A DNA stretch of 64,000 nt, taken from Scheffersomyces stipitis CBS 6054. Its lineage: Eukaryota > Ascomycota > Pichiomycetes > Serinales > Debaryomycetaceae. This document shows, piece after piece, positions 38,755-48,884 of the stretch. The DNA is taken from positions 186,001 to 250,000 of the forward strand of contig NC_009047.1 of assembly GCF_000209165.1 (NCBI RefSeq), read 5' to 3'. The position numbers were made by a program, and so were the translations under genes. Below the pieces are notes generated by a model, which saw nothing but the letters and a program-made list of their open reading frames with translations, ran no database searches and was not told where the DNA came from. Position 1 is the stretch's first letter, and each line of letters begins with the position of its first letter.

Positions 38755-41700
38755 TCAATCGCGCTTGGCGCCTCTCCGTCTTATTCTTGCGCTGATCGGC
38801 AATTCCTCGGTCTCCGATTGGGCTGGTATAATGTTTCTGGGGTCTATTTCACCGTTGTGATCATCATCTTCTTCTTCATCCTCGACATCTTCATCTTCAT
38901 CTTCAATTTCCTCTTCGTTAACTTCGACAATTTCAATTACTTCAATTTCTTCAGTTTCATCAATTTCGACAACCTCAACTTCCTCTGCTTTTTCTTCTTC
39001 AGTTTCTATTTCCTCTATTTTGTACTCTTCTTTCTCCGTCCACTTGTCATTGTATTCGACTCCGCGCAAAATTATGGAACCGACCAATTCCAAAATCAAC
39101 ATGAAAAGCGAAGATAGGATAGCTAAGCAATAGTTGGAGATACTGAGTCCAATGTCTAACCAAGAACCTTCCGTTCTCACTAAGAAAAAGAAGTTCAACG
39201 ATAAGAAATCACTTGTAGAAATAATTAATGTGGAAATTGTGAACTGTCTGATTTCCAAGTTGTGGTTCATGATACCAAGACAAGTGGAAAGTAGCACGTA
39301 TGGAACAATCAATTTAAACATCAACAACGCCCCCATTGGGAAAGGATCGAATATAGGAATAAGCCTGTAAACTGAGTCCAATGAGAAAGAAGAAATCGAT
39401 GCAATGTTACCAGTGCCAAAGAATGCTAACTGAAGGAAAAAGAAGCCGATGATAGATATTCTAATCAACTGCAACCAATACCCTTTCGGTAACCTTCCAG
39501 TTTCTTCTTGTGATTTGATAATTTCTGCTCTTGGGAATTTTAAATTCTCTTCGATATTGAGCCATTGAAGCAATATCAAGGAGAATCCATTGTAGAACAA
39601 CAATTCAAATGAAATGGTCAAGATAATAAAGGCAGGAACAAAAGTAAGGAAAATAATCAATAATCTCAAGGCGTAGTCCTTTGAAGGATAGACCGAATGG
39701 AATACTGGTAACAATAAGGATGCAACAAAAGACAACCAACCAAGAACTTGTGAATATAAAGGAAGACCATTCCTAGCTTGCAATGAAAGTACAGAAACAT
39801 TCGTAGCGTACAAGATAAGAGGAATTATGAGCAATTGATGTATGACCAACCTTTTCTGTACAGACTCTATAGGTCTCTTAAAGACTTTGCTGATACCAAT
39901 CAGAGCAATTATCAACGAAAACAAGGCACCAGCATTAATTTGGAGTAAGCTTTCAACTTTCACCGGGTTCAAGTTAGTGAAAATACACATTAACAGGCAA
40001 CTTGCTAACCATACAAGCTTTTGGTAAGTAGATACTTTTTCATTTCCTGAGACGAACAATGGGTACAATCCTATAAGGACGAAGATGATCGAAAACACAA
40101 ATCTTTCAAAAAAGCCGTAAGCTATACCTTCATACATTCCAATGAAGGAAACTGCGATGAAAACTCTAGTTGGAATGGAGATACCGTACAACAACTGATT
40201 CAAACCTTCTCCAAGATAGGTGAGCTCATTGAAGATGGTGTACCAAAAGTATAATGGAAATGCAGCATACATGTAGTAATTGAAAGGCGAGTTTTGATAG
40301 AAAAGCAAGTAGTTGGTGGACAATGCTAATGCAGAGAAAGACAGCAACAAGAATATCAGATTACCTGGTTTCAAAGTTTGTAAATCCTCTTCTGATATAA
40401 TGAACAACTTTAAGAAAAGACCAAAAGCATAAACGATCCATCCAATGAAGCCCAATGTGACGATGGATCTCAACAATAACCAGTTGTAAGTTTGCAAATA
40501 ATTCAATCCATCCAAAGCTGTCTTCATCAATTCTTCCACAACCATGACAGCCTCTTTTTCCAATAATTCCTTTTGAGATTGGCTGAGTTGTTCATTTTGT
40601 AAGGAATAAATAAATGAGTTAATTTGACCGCTGTATTCATCGATTGACTTTTCGTCGAAGGGCCGGAAAGGCTTGAACTTGAATTGGTGGTTGTACACTT
40701 CCTTTTCTTTGACATAGTATTGCTCAATAATAGCTAAAGCGTTAGCGAAGAGAGCTTTGATCTTCGTCACAGCATCGGTGTCGAGGTACGCAAGAGGCAA
40801 CTCACCTACAGAATTGGCAGGATAGTTTGCACCAATCAAATAAGCCATTAACGAAGCGATATCAGCCTGCTTGACGTCATTTCTAACCAAATGGTCAAGT
40901 TCCCACGTTTCAAAATATGTATCTTCGTATCCGCTGCGGACTGGATCTTGTTTTGCTCTTTGGGCTTGCGGATCAGGTAAGTCCTTTATATGTTTAGGCT
41001 TGTTAACACCGGCACCCCATGCAATCAACGGTGTCCTGGTGTTGTCAGGATGGCCATCACCGTGCGATCCAAAATCGGACATGCCGTGGTCAGCTGTGAA
41101 AACAAAGGCAGAATCATCATCACCAAAGAATTCATGGATTCTAGGAATCAACTTGGACAACTGCATGTCGATATACTCGATATTCTCGTAATATTCGGCC
41201 GAATACGGACGGTAGGCATGACCGGCTGTGTCTGGACCCAACAAATGCAAGAAGAAGACATTTCCTTCCTCGTGCAACTCGTCGTGTAGTGTCTGGTTGG
41301 TCTCAGAATTGGCCATTAGCTCGTCAAAGTGTTTGAACACAAATGCGTCCAACTCGATCGAGCTCTGGGTATAATCTTCGAACTCGTGGCCATACATACA
41401 AACGTCGATTCTTCCGGGAACTACTCCTTCACCATAAGCGAACATGGGTAAGATATCGGGCGATCCAAAGGAATAGGTGTGTTTCGATTGGTTAAAAAAT
41501 GAGTCGAAATCTACTGGATTTTCCTTCCATCCCTTGGTAACAGCAGAGACATCTTCGTAAAAACCAGCGATCATGGCTACGTGGCCAGGTCTAGACTCAG
41601 TCGGCATTCTCGTGTTCGAAATGCCCCAGGTGCCTTCATTCTGAGCGATGCTTCTCAAGTACGGAGCCAAGTATTTTGTTTCGCCAGTTCTTGGATGCTT

Positions 41701-41901
41701 CAATTTTTGGAATGTCTTGTCAGCACGAAGTCCATCTCCCACTATTAGAAAGAGACGTTTGGCTGGTGCTGTAGTCGTGGAAACATGGTGGTCCATTCCA
41801 TGTACTAAGGGCAGGACGAAGTAGATGTCGAAAATGGACCAAAGGTAGAAAAAATGGAACACAAGCCCAACTAACAAAAGAAGCTGACGGTTTCTGTTCA
41901 T
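38755..41901 (-). CDS. MCD4: GPI ethanolamine phosphate transferase 1 with a long acidic C-terminal tail
   Basis: ER membrane enzyme that adds phosphoethanolamine to the first mannose of GPI precursors. 1048 residues against 919 in yeast Mcd4. Signal anchor at about 8-28, then a luminal alkaline-phosphatase-type domain: [46 protein letters not shown] and [18 protein letters not shown], all with the metal ligands in place. About 14 hydrophobic spans follow (470-945), ending in [20 protein letters not shown]. The last ~100 residues (949-1048) are extra: a Glu/Val/Ile run, a [14 protein letters not shown] stretch, then the basic end [10 protein letters not shown]. The tail reads straight through to the stop, so it is coding unless a frameshift lies near 39050. 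Confidence 0.95.
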   Translation of the reverse strand: MNRNRQLLLLVGLVFHFFYLWSIFDIYFVLPLVHGMDHHVSTTTAPAKRLFLIVGDGLRADKTFQKLKHPRTGETKYLAPYLRSIAQNEGTWGISNTRMPTESRPGHVAMIAGFYEDVSAVTKGWKENPVDFDSFFNQSKHTYSFGSPDILPMFAYGEGVVPGRIDVCMYGHEFEDYTQSSIELDAFVFKHFDELMANSETNQTLHDELHEEGNVFFLHLLGPDTAGHAYRPYSAEYYENIEYIDMQLSKLIPRIHEFFGDDDSAFVFTADHGMSDFGSHGDGHPDNTRTPLIAWGAGVNKPKHIKDLPDPQAQRAKQDPVRSGYEDTYFETWELDHLVRNDVKQADIASLMAYLIGANYPANSVGELPLAYLDTDAVTKIKALFANALAIIEQYYVKEKEVYNHQFKFKPFRPFDEKSIDEYSGQINSFIYSLQNEQLSQSQKELLEKEAVMVVEELMKTALDGLNYLQTYNWLLLRSIVTLGFIGWIVYAFGLFLKLFIISEEDLQTLKPGNLIFLLLSFSALALSTNYLLFYQNSPFNYYMYAAFPLYFWYTIFNELTYLGEGLNQLLYGISIPTRVFIAVSFIGMYEGIAYGFFERFVFSIIFVLIGLYPLFVSGNEKVSTYQKLVWLASCLLMCIFTNLNPVKVESLLQINAGALFSLIIALIGISKVFKRPIESVQKRLVIHQLLIIPLILYATNVSVLSLQARNGLPLYSQVLGWLSFVASLLLPVFHSVYPSKDYALRLLIIFLTFVPAFIILTISFELLFYNGFSLILLQWLNIEENLKFPRAEIIKSQEETGRLPKGYWLQLIRISIIGFFFLQLAFFGTGNIASISSFSLDSVYRLIPIFDPFPMGALLMFKLIVPYVLLSTCLGIMNHNLEIRQFTISTLIISTSDFLSLNFFFLVRTEGSWLDIGLSISNYCLAILSSLFMLILELVGSIILRGVEYNDKWTEKEEYKIEEIETEEEKAEEVEVVEIDETEEIEVIEIVEVNEEEIEDEDEDVEDEEEDDDHNGEIDPRNIIPAQSETEELPISARIRRRGAKRD

Positions 41902-42543
41902 TGTGGGTCTAAATTACAACGGAGAATTGCCAAAATCCGACCAAATAGTGAGTCTTATGCTTGGTACAATGAGTTCTGGTGGCCTTTCAGGAAGAGGTTT
42001 AAATCATTTTGCAACGTTTCCTGGATTTTTCATAAACAAACGCGCGGAGTCTGTAACCCATACAGTACTAAAAGAATCTAAACTTCGTAGCAAGGGGAAG
42101 AAGCACGACATTCATGATATATCCATGTATCATAAACATGTATGTAGGTATTTTCAATACCTTACGACGTTTGATTGTTTTCTTATAGTATTGTTTAAAA
42201 TATGAGATATACTCAGATAATTTTGTTTATTATGTTGTACTGTTAGATTTTGATCCAGGTAGAGCCCAGGTGCAACGATTTATATGTAGAAAGTAAGATT
42301 TGAGTCCTTTGGCATGCACAGATTATACAGATATAAGAATAATTAAAGCATTTTCATTGCTTTTACTAAAACAACATGTTCATTGTGAACTGTTTCTCTT
42401 TGCACTGGGTGTAGCTGCCTCCTGTTTAGCTTGAGTTCTATTGCTGCGAAAAAATCTATTTGTGGTTGCAAAATTCCTCTCTTCAACCTTTAACGCTTTC
42501 TTCTTATTGTAGCAAAATATTTAACTTCATTGAACACTTAATA
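41902..42543. other. Divergent promoter region MCD4 / orphan at 42544
   Basis: About 0.64 kb; a 100-codon frame starting at 41903 has no support. Contains GCTGCGAAAAAAT at 42443-42455. Confidence 0.55.
42443..42455 (+). promoter_or_regulatory. Recurrent promoter element GCTGCGAAAAAAT
   Basis: Exact copy 89-101 bp upstream of the ATG at 42544. Confidence 0.6.
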
Positions 42544-43632
42544 ATGTACTCTCCTATACTTCGGTATGATTCCGAATCTACTTTAGAAAGTCCCTTCCAT
42601 CCTCCGCGCAACCAATCAAAGAGACACCACTACAGTGAAGAATCAGACAACGATATGTCCCCCTTGAAAAGAAGACAGATTCTACATGAACCTTCTGAGC
42701 TTGCGAACGAACGAAAATTCGAAACGAAGTACAACTTTAATGATTGGATCACTAGACATCCAATAGAAGCTTCAACACCCATGAGACCTACGAAGGGAAA
42801 GTTTCCAACGGACTTGTACAAAGAAGAATCCACTCCATTTTCTTATAGGGAAGAAGCTTCAACTTCTGAAAAAAGTCTAGGTCTATCTCTATCCGGAAAA
42901 CTCTACAGGGACTTCAAAACGCCTCCTACTACTGCCTTCGACATTTTTGAAAGGACCCAAGTTACAGAAGAGAGCATTATCTCGCCTGAACTTGAAGCAG
43001 TTAGAAGAAGCTTCTTTGCGGATTGTTCACTCGGAATTGAAAATGATCATATAACCCAACAATCGAAGGAAGAAAAAACTGGACAATCAAATACTGAAGG
43101 CTATGTAATGGATCTTATAGGGTCTTCGCTTCTTCCTCAAAATCTAAGACCTTATCGATACTATATCAATAAAGATGTGTCACCCATTTACAAGACAACA
43201 CGAAGACTAGAAGCTGAAGATAAGAAAAATAGCTTAATCGATTCAGAAGCAGAGCTAGTGCCAATAACCACTTCTTTCTTTTTAGAGAAAGAACCTGGGA
43301 CTTTTCCTATTCAACCAATTTTCCCAAATTGGTTGGTCTCAAAATTGGCAACTACCGAAAAATCAAACTTCAAAAACACAATTCCTTCCACTAAGACTGA
43401 AAGAGAGTACTTTCCAGAAGGTGAAGACAATCAGACTGTGCTCTCTTGTTCGGATATCCCAATTCTGAGTGGTACTAAAAGAGCATGCAAGCGTTCAACT
43501 TCTCAAAGGTTTTTTGATTGGATTGAAAAGTTGAAGAGAGAACACGAAGAAAGGAGACTCAAACGTAAAGCCGTAGGCAAAGGTGTGATTCAACTTACAC
43601 GTCAACCACAGTATTCTTATAAAGACAAATAG
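42544..43632 (+). CDS. Orphan protein with CDK-type phosphorylation sites (362 residues)
   Basis: Not recognised. The first ATG of the frame is at 42544 (an open stretch back to 42460 starts with TTG). The product looks largely disordered, rich in Ser, Glu, Arg and Lys. It contains SPLKRRQ, a full CDK consensus (S/T-P-x-K/R), TPMRPTK and FKTPPTT as further proline-directed sites, and two RRL cyclin-docking-like tripeptides (TRRLEAE, ERRLKRK). The C-terminus FFDWIEKLKREHEERRLKRK is a basic amphipathic helix. The promoter has an exact copy of the recurrent GCTGCGAAAAAAT element. Together this suggests a cell-cycle regulated nuclear or spindle protein, which is inference only. It converges with the J-domain gene. 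Confidence 0.65.
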   Translation: MYSPILRYDSESTLESPFHPPRNQSKRHHYSEESDNDMSPLKRRQILHEPSELANERKFETKYNFNDWITRHPIEASTPMRPTKGKFPTDLYKEESTPFSYREEASTSEKSLGLSLSGKLYRDFKTPPTTAFDIFERTQVTEESIISPELEAVRRSFFADCSLGIENDHITQQSKEEKTGQSNTEGYVMDLIGSSLLPQNLRPYRYYINKDVSPIYKTTRRLEAEDKKNSLIDSEAELVPITTSFFLEKEPGTFPIQPIFPNWLVSKLATTEKSNFKNTIPSTKTEREYFPEGEDNQTVLSCSDIPILSGTKRACKRSTSQRFFDWIEKLKREHEERRLKRKAVGKGVIQLTRQPQYSYKDK

Positions 43633-43762
43633 CCACAAACTGTGAGGTATATTACGACTGCTTGCGTCTCATCAGATATCTTCATAAAATCGAAATTTTT
43701 TCGGAACAAATAGTGTAGCCGTACTAATATACTGTCATTTATTCGTTATTGCTATTAATCTA

Positions 43763-45559
43763 TTATATTCCGTTATTTCCATGTCTCGTAGACATCCAGT
43801 CGCAGTTCTGTTTGTACACCCTCATGATGTCAGCAAAAATTCGCAACAGCTCTGTAAACTCCTGACTTACTTCTAAATCTCTCTGCAAGCATTTGTGATA
43901 TACTTCAAATGTAGCTGGGTCTCCATTAACCACTTCGTAGTATTGCTGGTCTTTCGCAGATCTCTCTGTTTGATATTGAATAATAAGCTGATTGTATTTC
44001 ATAAACTTTTGTTGGTAGTTCTGAATCGATTCCACATACTTCTGCCATCCTTCGGCATCTATGTTAGGATTAATTACGGCAATTGGAGGTTCTGGAGGAG
44101 TACAATTATGGATAGTAGGAGAGGCATGGAAGTCCAACTCTGACAATCTTGAAGATTTCGTAGTCGAGCTGGGAGCGGCTTCATGACCACGAACTGAATT
44201 CTTGTTCAACGGGGTAGATAATGTCTCCGCCCTGGATGTGCCATTTGAATACTCGGCAAACTTAGCACGTTTTGGGCGCATGGTGGTCATATTCTCGCTC
44301 ATCTTTCTTCGTCCTTTTACATCACGTGGCAAGCTGTTGAATAAGTCTGTGTAGTCAATTGTTTCTATGTTTTGTCCCAAGCTATCCAGGATATCATCAA
44401 AAGTGAAAGCTGAAGTTCTAGGTTTTTTAGAAGAGTTCCGCGGTAGTGGTGTGTCTCTCGCATTGCTCGTTGCTTGATTGATATTTCTTCTAGGCGATAG
44501 AGATCTCATATTCACTCTTGGTCTAGCTCTTGGTCTGGATCCAAATGTCTGGCCAAGGTGTTCGTATGCTTGGAAATTTTGGGCTAGTGTATCTGATTCG
44601 TCTGACGAACTGGCTCGTTCCTCTTCATCACTTATGGGGTTAATCTCATTCAGGTCCACTTCAGCAGGCTCAGGGGTGATTTCAGCTTTCTTTTCTTCTC
44701 CGGCGAGATCTTCATCACTGTCCTGGCCCTCTTCGTCGTCCAAAACTATGGGATCGCTGGAATTGTGCCCGTGTCCTGAACTTTCACTCGAGTAATAAGA
44801 CTTCCCTTCAGGCGACAGATGAGGCGTATTGGAATAGTATTGACGGTCAAAGAAATCTTCCACGACATACGGAGATTGTTGCTGATATTGTTGGCTAGCA
44901 TTCTTTTTGGCTTGCTTGTATTCTTCTTCAAAATAGTCTTCTTCTTGTTGCTTCTGAACTCTACGACGTTCTTCTTCTTCTGCCTTGATATTTAGTTTCT
45001 TCAAAAGACGGTCACGGGCCGCTCTAGTAGCTTCCTGAGCTGCTACTCGTTGCCTCTCTGCCTCTGCTGCAGCTCTAAGACGCTCTTCTTCTTGTTTGCG
45101 TAGTAATTCCTGCTGTCTTCTCTTTTCTTGTTCAGCATGCAATTTCTCTAGCTGTTCTTTGTAAATTCTGGCTTTTTCTTCTTCGGCTCTTCGCACGCTG
45201 TCATCTTTACGGCCGTAGAAATGTTGGTAGAAACTGAAATAGGTGCCGGCATGGCCAGTCGCGTTGTAATTAGTACTTCTGGAATAGGGATTATAGCTAT
45301 GGTTGGTTGTATATGACGAGGAAGAAGACGACAGAGACAAGCCGATTTTTTGGTCATACTTCTGTTTCGTTTCTGGATCTTTCAAAGTATCGTACGCTTC
45401 GTTTAACTTGATGAAAAGCTCGTGGTGCTCTTTGTTAGGCGTCTTGTCAGGATGGTATTTGAGCGAGAGTTTCTTGTACGCCTTCTTGATCTCTTCAATG
45501 GTTGCAACTTGCGGTAGCCCAAGCAACCCGTAGTAGTCCTGGGATCCTGCTGTCGACAT
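43763..45559 (-). CDS. J-domain protein with coiled-coil and acidic middle, orphan C-terminus
   Basis: 598 residues. An N-terminal J domain (about 7-70) with the HPD triad in LKYHPDKTPNKEHHELF marks an Hsp70 co-chaperone; there is no Gly/Phe or zinc region, so it is class C. Residues 115-220 form a long charged coiled coil (EEEKARIYKEQLEKLHAEQE and many Gln/Arg heptads). The middle is Ser- and acid-rich (DDEEGQDSDEDLAGEE) with RRNINQ and SPRR basic motifs. The C-terminal ~110 residues are folded-looking (INPNIDAEGWQKYVESIQNY, then LLRIFADIMRVYKQNCDW) and not known to me. No membrane span or signal, so cytosolic or nuclear. The specific orthologue is not identified; some fungal class C J proteins of this shape act in the cytosol or nucleus. 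Confidence 0.85.
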   Translation of the reverse strand: MSTAGSQDYYGLLGLPQVATIEEIKKAYKKLSLKYHPDKTPNKEHHELFIKLNEAYDTLKDPETKQKYDQKIGLSLSSSSSSYTTNHSYNPYSRSTNYNATGHAGTYFSFYQHFYGRKDDSVRRAEEEKARIYKEQLEKLHAEQEKRRQQELLRKQEEERLRAAAEAERQRVAAQEATRAARDRLLKKLNIKAEEEERRRVQKQQEEDYFEEEYKQAKKNASQQYQQQSPYVVEDFFDRQYYSNTPHLSPEGKSYYSSESSGHGHNSSDPIVLDDEEGQDSDEDLAGEEKKAEITPEPAEVDLNEINPISDEEERASSSDESDTLAQNFQAYEHLGQTFGSRPRARPRVNMRSLSPRRNINQATSNARDTPLPRNSSKKPRTSAFTFDDILDSLGQNIETIDYTDLFNSLPRDVKGRRKMSENMTTMRPKRAKFAEYSNGTSRAETLSTPLNKNSVRGHEAAPSSTTKSSRLSELDFHASPTIHNCTPPEPPIAVINPNIDAEGWQKYVESIQNYQQKFMKYNQLIIQYQTERSAKDQQYYEVVNGDPATFEVYHKCLQRDLEVSQEFTELLRIFADIMRVYKQNCDWMSTRHGNNGI

Positions 45560-47104
45560 TGAAAGAGGATTTTATGTCCAAATCGGCTTGGTATAAATGG
45601 AGAGAATAAATAAAGGAAAATTGTTGATAGATTTGAGATGTCTATATTATGATTGAATAATGAATGGTGTGCAGATAAAAAAGAAAAACCAAGTTTAACA
45701 ATATATAAGGCAAGAATATGATCGGTGGTTTAAGATTCAAAGAACGACAGCCTTATAGAATAAGGATGTGTGTACTAGTATTCTTAACTTTTGTCCTCTT
45801 TACTAGAAGCAAATCATTTGTATACTGTGGAAGAAGTATTTTCATAGATACAAATTATACATTTTGGCAGATTTTTTGTACATGATCACCCCAAGGTCTT
45901 TCTCTGGTGTGCCATTGGAAAGAAGAGAGATTAACTTAGTTGAGTCTCCAGCAAGGGGTATCAACGCTCTCATGATATGTTCCACTAGTTCGCTACTGCT
46001 CTCTGTTTATATACTTCGTTGGTTTTCGCAGCTAAGCATTCTGGAACCATCTACATGATGGAAAATAAGATACAGGATCTTTGGTAAAATGGTTTCCGAG
46101 GCTGGTAGCCTCGGATTGGACTTACGTATTTGCCCAAGAGAATAATTGGTATTCGCTGGCCATAACTCTTTAAACCCCGCAATGAAATTGCAGGGCAAGA
46201 AGACTATATAAACCTCATGGAATTCATCCTAGTTTAAACGGAATTAAATAGTTCTTTAGTGATTAATACAAGTCCATATCCATTAATCCAATTCTAAGTC
46301 CAAAAGGAAAACCGTTCACAATATACAGGTTTCCCGTCACTACAAAGTAGTCACGTGGAATAAATCTAACTCTTAATATTTAGCATCAACGGAGGTTTAG
46401 AAGACAGCAGAATAGAAAAGCATACATATATGAGTCGTCTCGATTCAAGCGAGTAACTACCCCTTCATCATTTGAGAGGAAATTATTGCTGTATGTCGAC
46501 AATGGTCGAATTTACTTCGAAAAAGATTTCGTGGTTCAGCAGCTTCATGAACAGGACCAGACACTCGGGGTCCAAATGACATCATCTAAGTGTTTGCGGT
46601 TGTGTGCTTTCGAACCACATATGATGGCAAAGATACGGAAAAGGCACAACCTTTCGAAGACAACAAACTGTAGTTTAGTGGCTCTTATGCTCCGCAAAAT
46701 CCTTTCTAAGCTATCTAATTGCATATGAAAAGGATATACTTAGCGATATCAAATACGAGGTCCTGGACCCTCGGAAATTATATCAAAATTCCTGTGTCTA
46801 ACTTCCAAAAAAAATTTGGAGTGGCCCTTGAAGCCACTCCACTAAACAAATTGTTGAGAGAAACTTCATCTTGCCAAGGTCTACCTTTAATACTTAGAAC
46901 TCCACGTTGTATTCCTAGTTGTCGTCTGCTTTCACGAGAATATATATTTAGCTATAAGACCATATTATAAACTAGCACAGTCGTTTGTTTTTAACTTGCT
47001 TTGCTTTTAGATCAAGGATAGTTTTCCGCTGCAAACAATCAGAGCCATACTCAAGAATCCATCAAAAAATTACACTTCATCCATCTAAAGATTCATAGAA
47101 CACG
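45560..47104. other. 1.5-kb divergent gap between two J-domain genes
   Basis: No convincing gene. A minus-strand version of the recurrent element (TTTTCGCAGC, 46023-46032) is present. The stretch 46800-46970 encodes a short segment that faintly resembles the start of a RhoGAP domain; see findings. Confidence 0.45.
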
Positions 47105-48079
47105 ATGTCAAGCTCATATACCAAAGAGCAAGAGACCATAGTGTTGAAGACGCTTTCCTATAAACCACATCAATTTTACCAGATTCTTGCAGTTGAGAAA
47201 ACCGCTACAGACGGTGAAATCAAAAAGTCGTACCGTAAACTTGCTATAAAGCTACACCCAGATAAGAACCCGCATCCAAGAGCTGATGAAGCTTTCAAGT
47301 TCGTTAATAAAGCATGGGGCGTATTGAGCGATCCCTCTAAAAAGAGAATATTTGATCAAACCGGATCTGACCCTGATTCCAGATTCTCGGGTCATTCTTC
47401 CGAAGGTTCTTCCACTGGCGCCAGTCCCTTTGCAAGAGGCTCTCCATTTGGGTTCCAAAATGCTGGTGCAGCGCCATTTGATGATGACATTTTCAATTTA
47501 TTTTTCGGTGGTGGACGTGGTGGTCCAACTTTTACGTTTGGTGGTGATGGATTTACTTTCCAGACCTTTGGAGGCGGAGAACATCCTTTCATGAGGCACC
47601 GTCAAGCCCAGACTAGACAGAGAACAAGATCACAACAGCAAGCAAGCGGAGAAGTCCCAGCTCAGCCTCCACTAAGGGAAACGTTGTCGCAATTGCTACC
47701 TGTTCTATTGATCTTGATAGTCCCAATCCTTTCCGCATTGTTTTCTGATTCGTCATCAGCACCAGAATATTCCTTTCACAAGTCGAAGCTGTTCAGTGTT
47801 GAAAGAAAGACTCCAAAATTTAGCATTCCCTTTTATGTTTCTGATTCCTTCATCGAGAAGAAGAAATTGAGTGGAAAGCAATTGAAAAACTTCGACTCGA
47901 AGGTAGAAAATTTATACATACAAGACAGAAGATCCAAATGCGCCAGAGAACAGCATATTAAAAATGAAATGATAGACGATGCACAGGGATGGTTTTACAC
48001 AGACCAGATGAAGCTTGCCGAAGCCGAAAGCCTTCCTATGCCCAACTGTCAAGCATTGAGAAACTTAAATTTAATTTAA
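47105..48079 (+). CDS. HLJ1: ER-membrane J-domain protein (Hlj1/DNAJB12 type)
   Basis: 324 residues. J domain at about 22-88 with HPD in IKLHPDKNPHPRADEAFKF; a Gly/Phe-rich linker (about 100-165: FGGGRGGPTFTFGGDGF); a single membrane span at about 198-216 (LLPVLLILIVPILSALF); then a luminal C-terminal domain (DUF1977 type) with KTPKFSIPFYVSDSF, a conserved basic YIQDRRSKCAREQH and a Cys near the end. This is the DNAJB12/B14 layout. S. cerevisiae Hlj1 is shorter (224) and lacks the luminal part, so this retains the ancestral form. It recruits Hsp70 to the cytosolic face of the ER in degradation of misfolded membrane proteins. Confidence 0.9.
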   Translation: MSSSYTKEQETIVLKTLSYKPHQFYQILAVEKTATDGEIKKSYRKLAIKLHPDKNPHPRADEAFKFVNKAWGVLSDPSKKRIFDQTGSDPDSRFSGHSSEGSSTGASPFARGSPFGFQNAGAAPFDDDIFNLFFGGGRGGPTFTFGGDGFTFQTFGGGEHPFMRHRQAQTRQRTRSQQQASGEVPAQPPLRETLSQLLPVLLILIVPILSALFSDSSSAPEYSFHKSKLFSVERKTPKFSIPFYVSDSFIEKKKLSGKQLKNFDSKVENLYIQDRRSKCAREQHIKNEMIDDAQGWFYTDQMKLAEAESLPMPNCQALRNLNLI

Positions 48080-48200
48080 GTACGAATGCACATTCATTTC
48101 ACTTATTTCAATTCTTGAATACACGTTGTAATTAGTTTTAGGAAATTTACTATAACTGTAGAATCATAAGAGAACAGTGACAATATAATTGACAATTACA

Positions 48201-48212
48201 AAATAAAAAATA
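48201..48212 (-). terminator. RNA polymerase III terminator
   Basis: The minus strand reads TATTTTTTATTT immediately after the tRNA 3' end. Confidence 0.75.
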
Positions 48213-48302
48213 AGCCCGACGCGGGGGTCGAACCCGCAACCTTTTGATACCTTTATGGAAGTGCATAAAAGTCAAACGCTCTAGCCATTGAGCTAGCCAG
48301 GC
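48213..48302 (-). tRNA. tRNA-Lys (anticodon UUU) with a 17-nt intron
   Basis: Reading the minus strand from 48302: acceptor GCCTGGC pairs with GTCGGGC (two G-U pairs); D arm GCTC/GAGC; anticodon stem TTTGA/TCAAA; anticodon TTT at 48269-48267; T arm GCGGG-TTCGACC-CCCGC; discriminator U. The mature length is 73. The intron (48249-48265) sits after position 37, the canonical site. A box (TAGCTCAATGG) and B box (GGTTCGACCCC) are intact, and a T6 run follows the 3' end as pol III terminator. Confidence 0.95.
48249..48265 (-). other. tRNA intron (17 nt)
   Basis: TGCACTTCCATAAAGGT inserted one base 3' of the anticodon (between positions 37 and 38). S. cerevisiae tRNA-Lys(UUU) also has an intron here. 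Confidence 0.85.
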
Positions 48303-48350
48303 CCTCATTCATTGAAAAAAAGATCCTATGTAATCCATTTCATTTAAATA

Positions 48351-48370
48351 TCACGTGATATATATCACGT
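48351..48370. promoter_or_regulatory. TCACGTGA palindrome plus nearby ATCACGT
   Basis: ATATCACGTGATATATATCACGT: a full E-box followed by a half copy at 48364-48370, upstream of the tRNA 5' end. Confidence 0.45.
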
Positions 48371-48884
48371 TTTTCGGACGATTGCAGCAAAATTGCATAA
48401 TTGCATGCCATTTGTATAGATAGTTCCAAAAGGACAATTTGAAGATGTTCATTTCTTCATCATTTATAGAGTAGCCAAAGTTTTCTTTTTCTACTTTTGA
48501 AATTAAAAAAGATCTTTAGTTTTTGTAACTATTTCAGTAAGAATTTGCTCCAAGTTTGCAGTAACAAAATATCATATTCTTCTGGAACAAATTAAAACGA
48601 CTGATAGATGCTTTCATCCTCCATTACTCAATATCCTTGGAACGAATTGCAGGTTGACTCCATTTATGTTGTAAAAATTGTAGAAGCGAACACCTTAGAG
48701 CGGGATTACTACAGCTAGCTAGACAATATCAACTAGAATAAATTTCATGCAGGTACAGAGTCTGTAGAAGAAGACAAGATCGTACGAAGGTAGTAATTGC
48801 TTATATCGGCTGGCTTTGACTACAGTTACCCCCCATTATCTTCGGAGTTCTACCCAATATCGTGATAAAATACATTTTGCTTGA

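Noticed and set aside
38737..39117. 126-codon plus-strand frame rich in Phe
   Set aside because: Antisense of the acidic Mcd4 tail; Phe/Leu runs are the complement of Glu codons.
45864..46058. Short frame with FSGVPLERRE, recalling a RhoGAP opening
   Set aside because: Only a few matching residues, and no following domain; treated as chance even though a similar motif occurs at 46830.
46486..46728. 80-codon frame starting LYVDN, reminiscent of retrotransposon reverse transcriptase
   Set aside because: Lacks the YVDD core and any neighbouring pol motifs; no LTR seen.
48351..48370. TCACGTGA as a centromere CDEI element
   Set aside because: No CDEIII-like or AT-rich CDEII arrangement next to it, and CTG yeasts do not use point centromeres of the Saccharomyces type.
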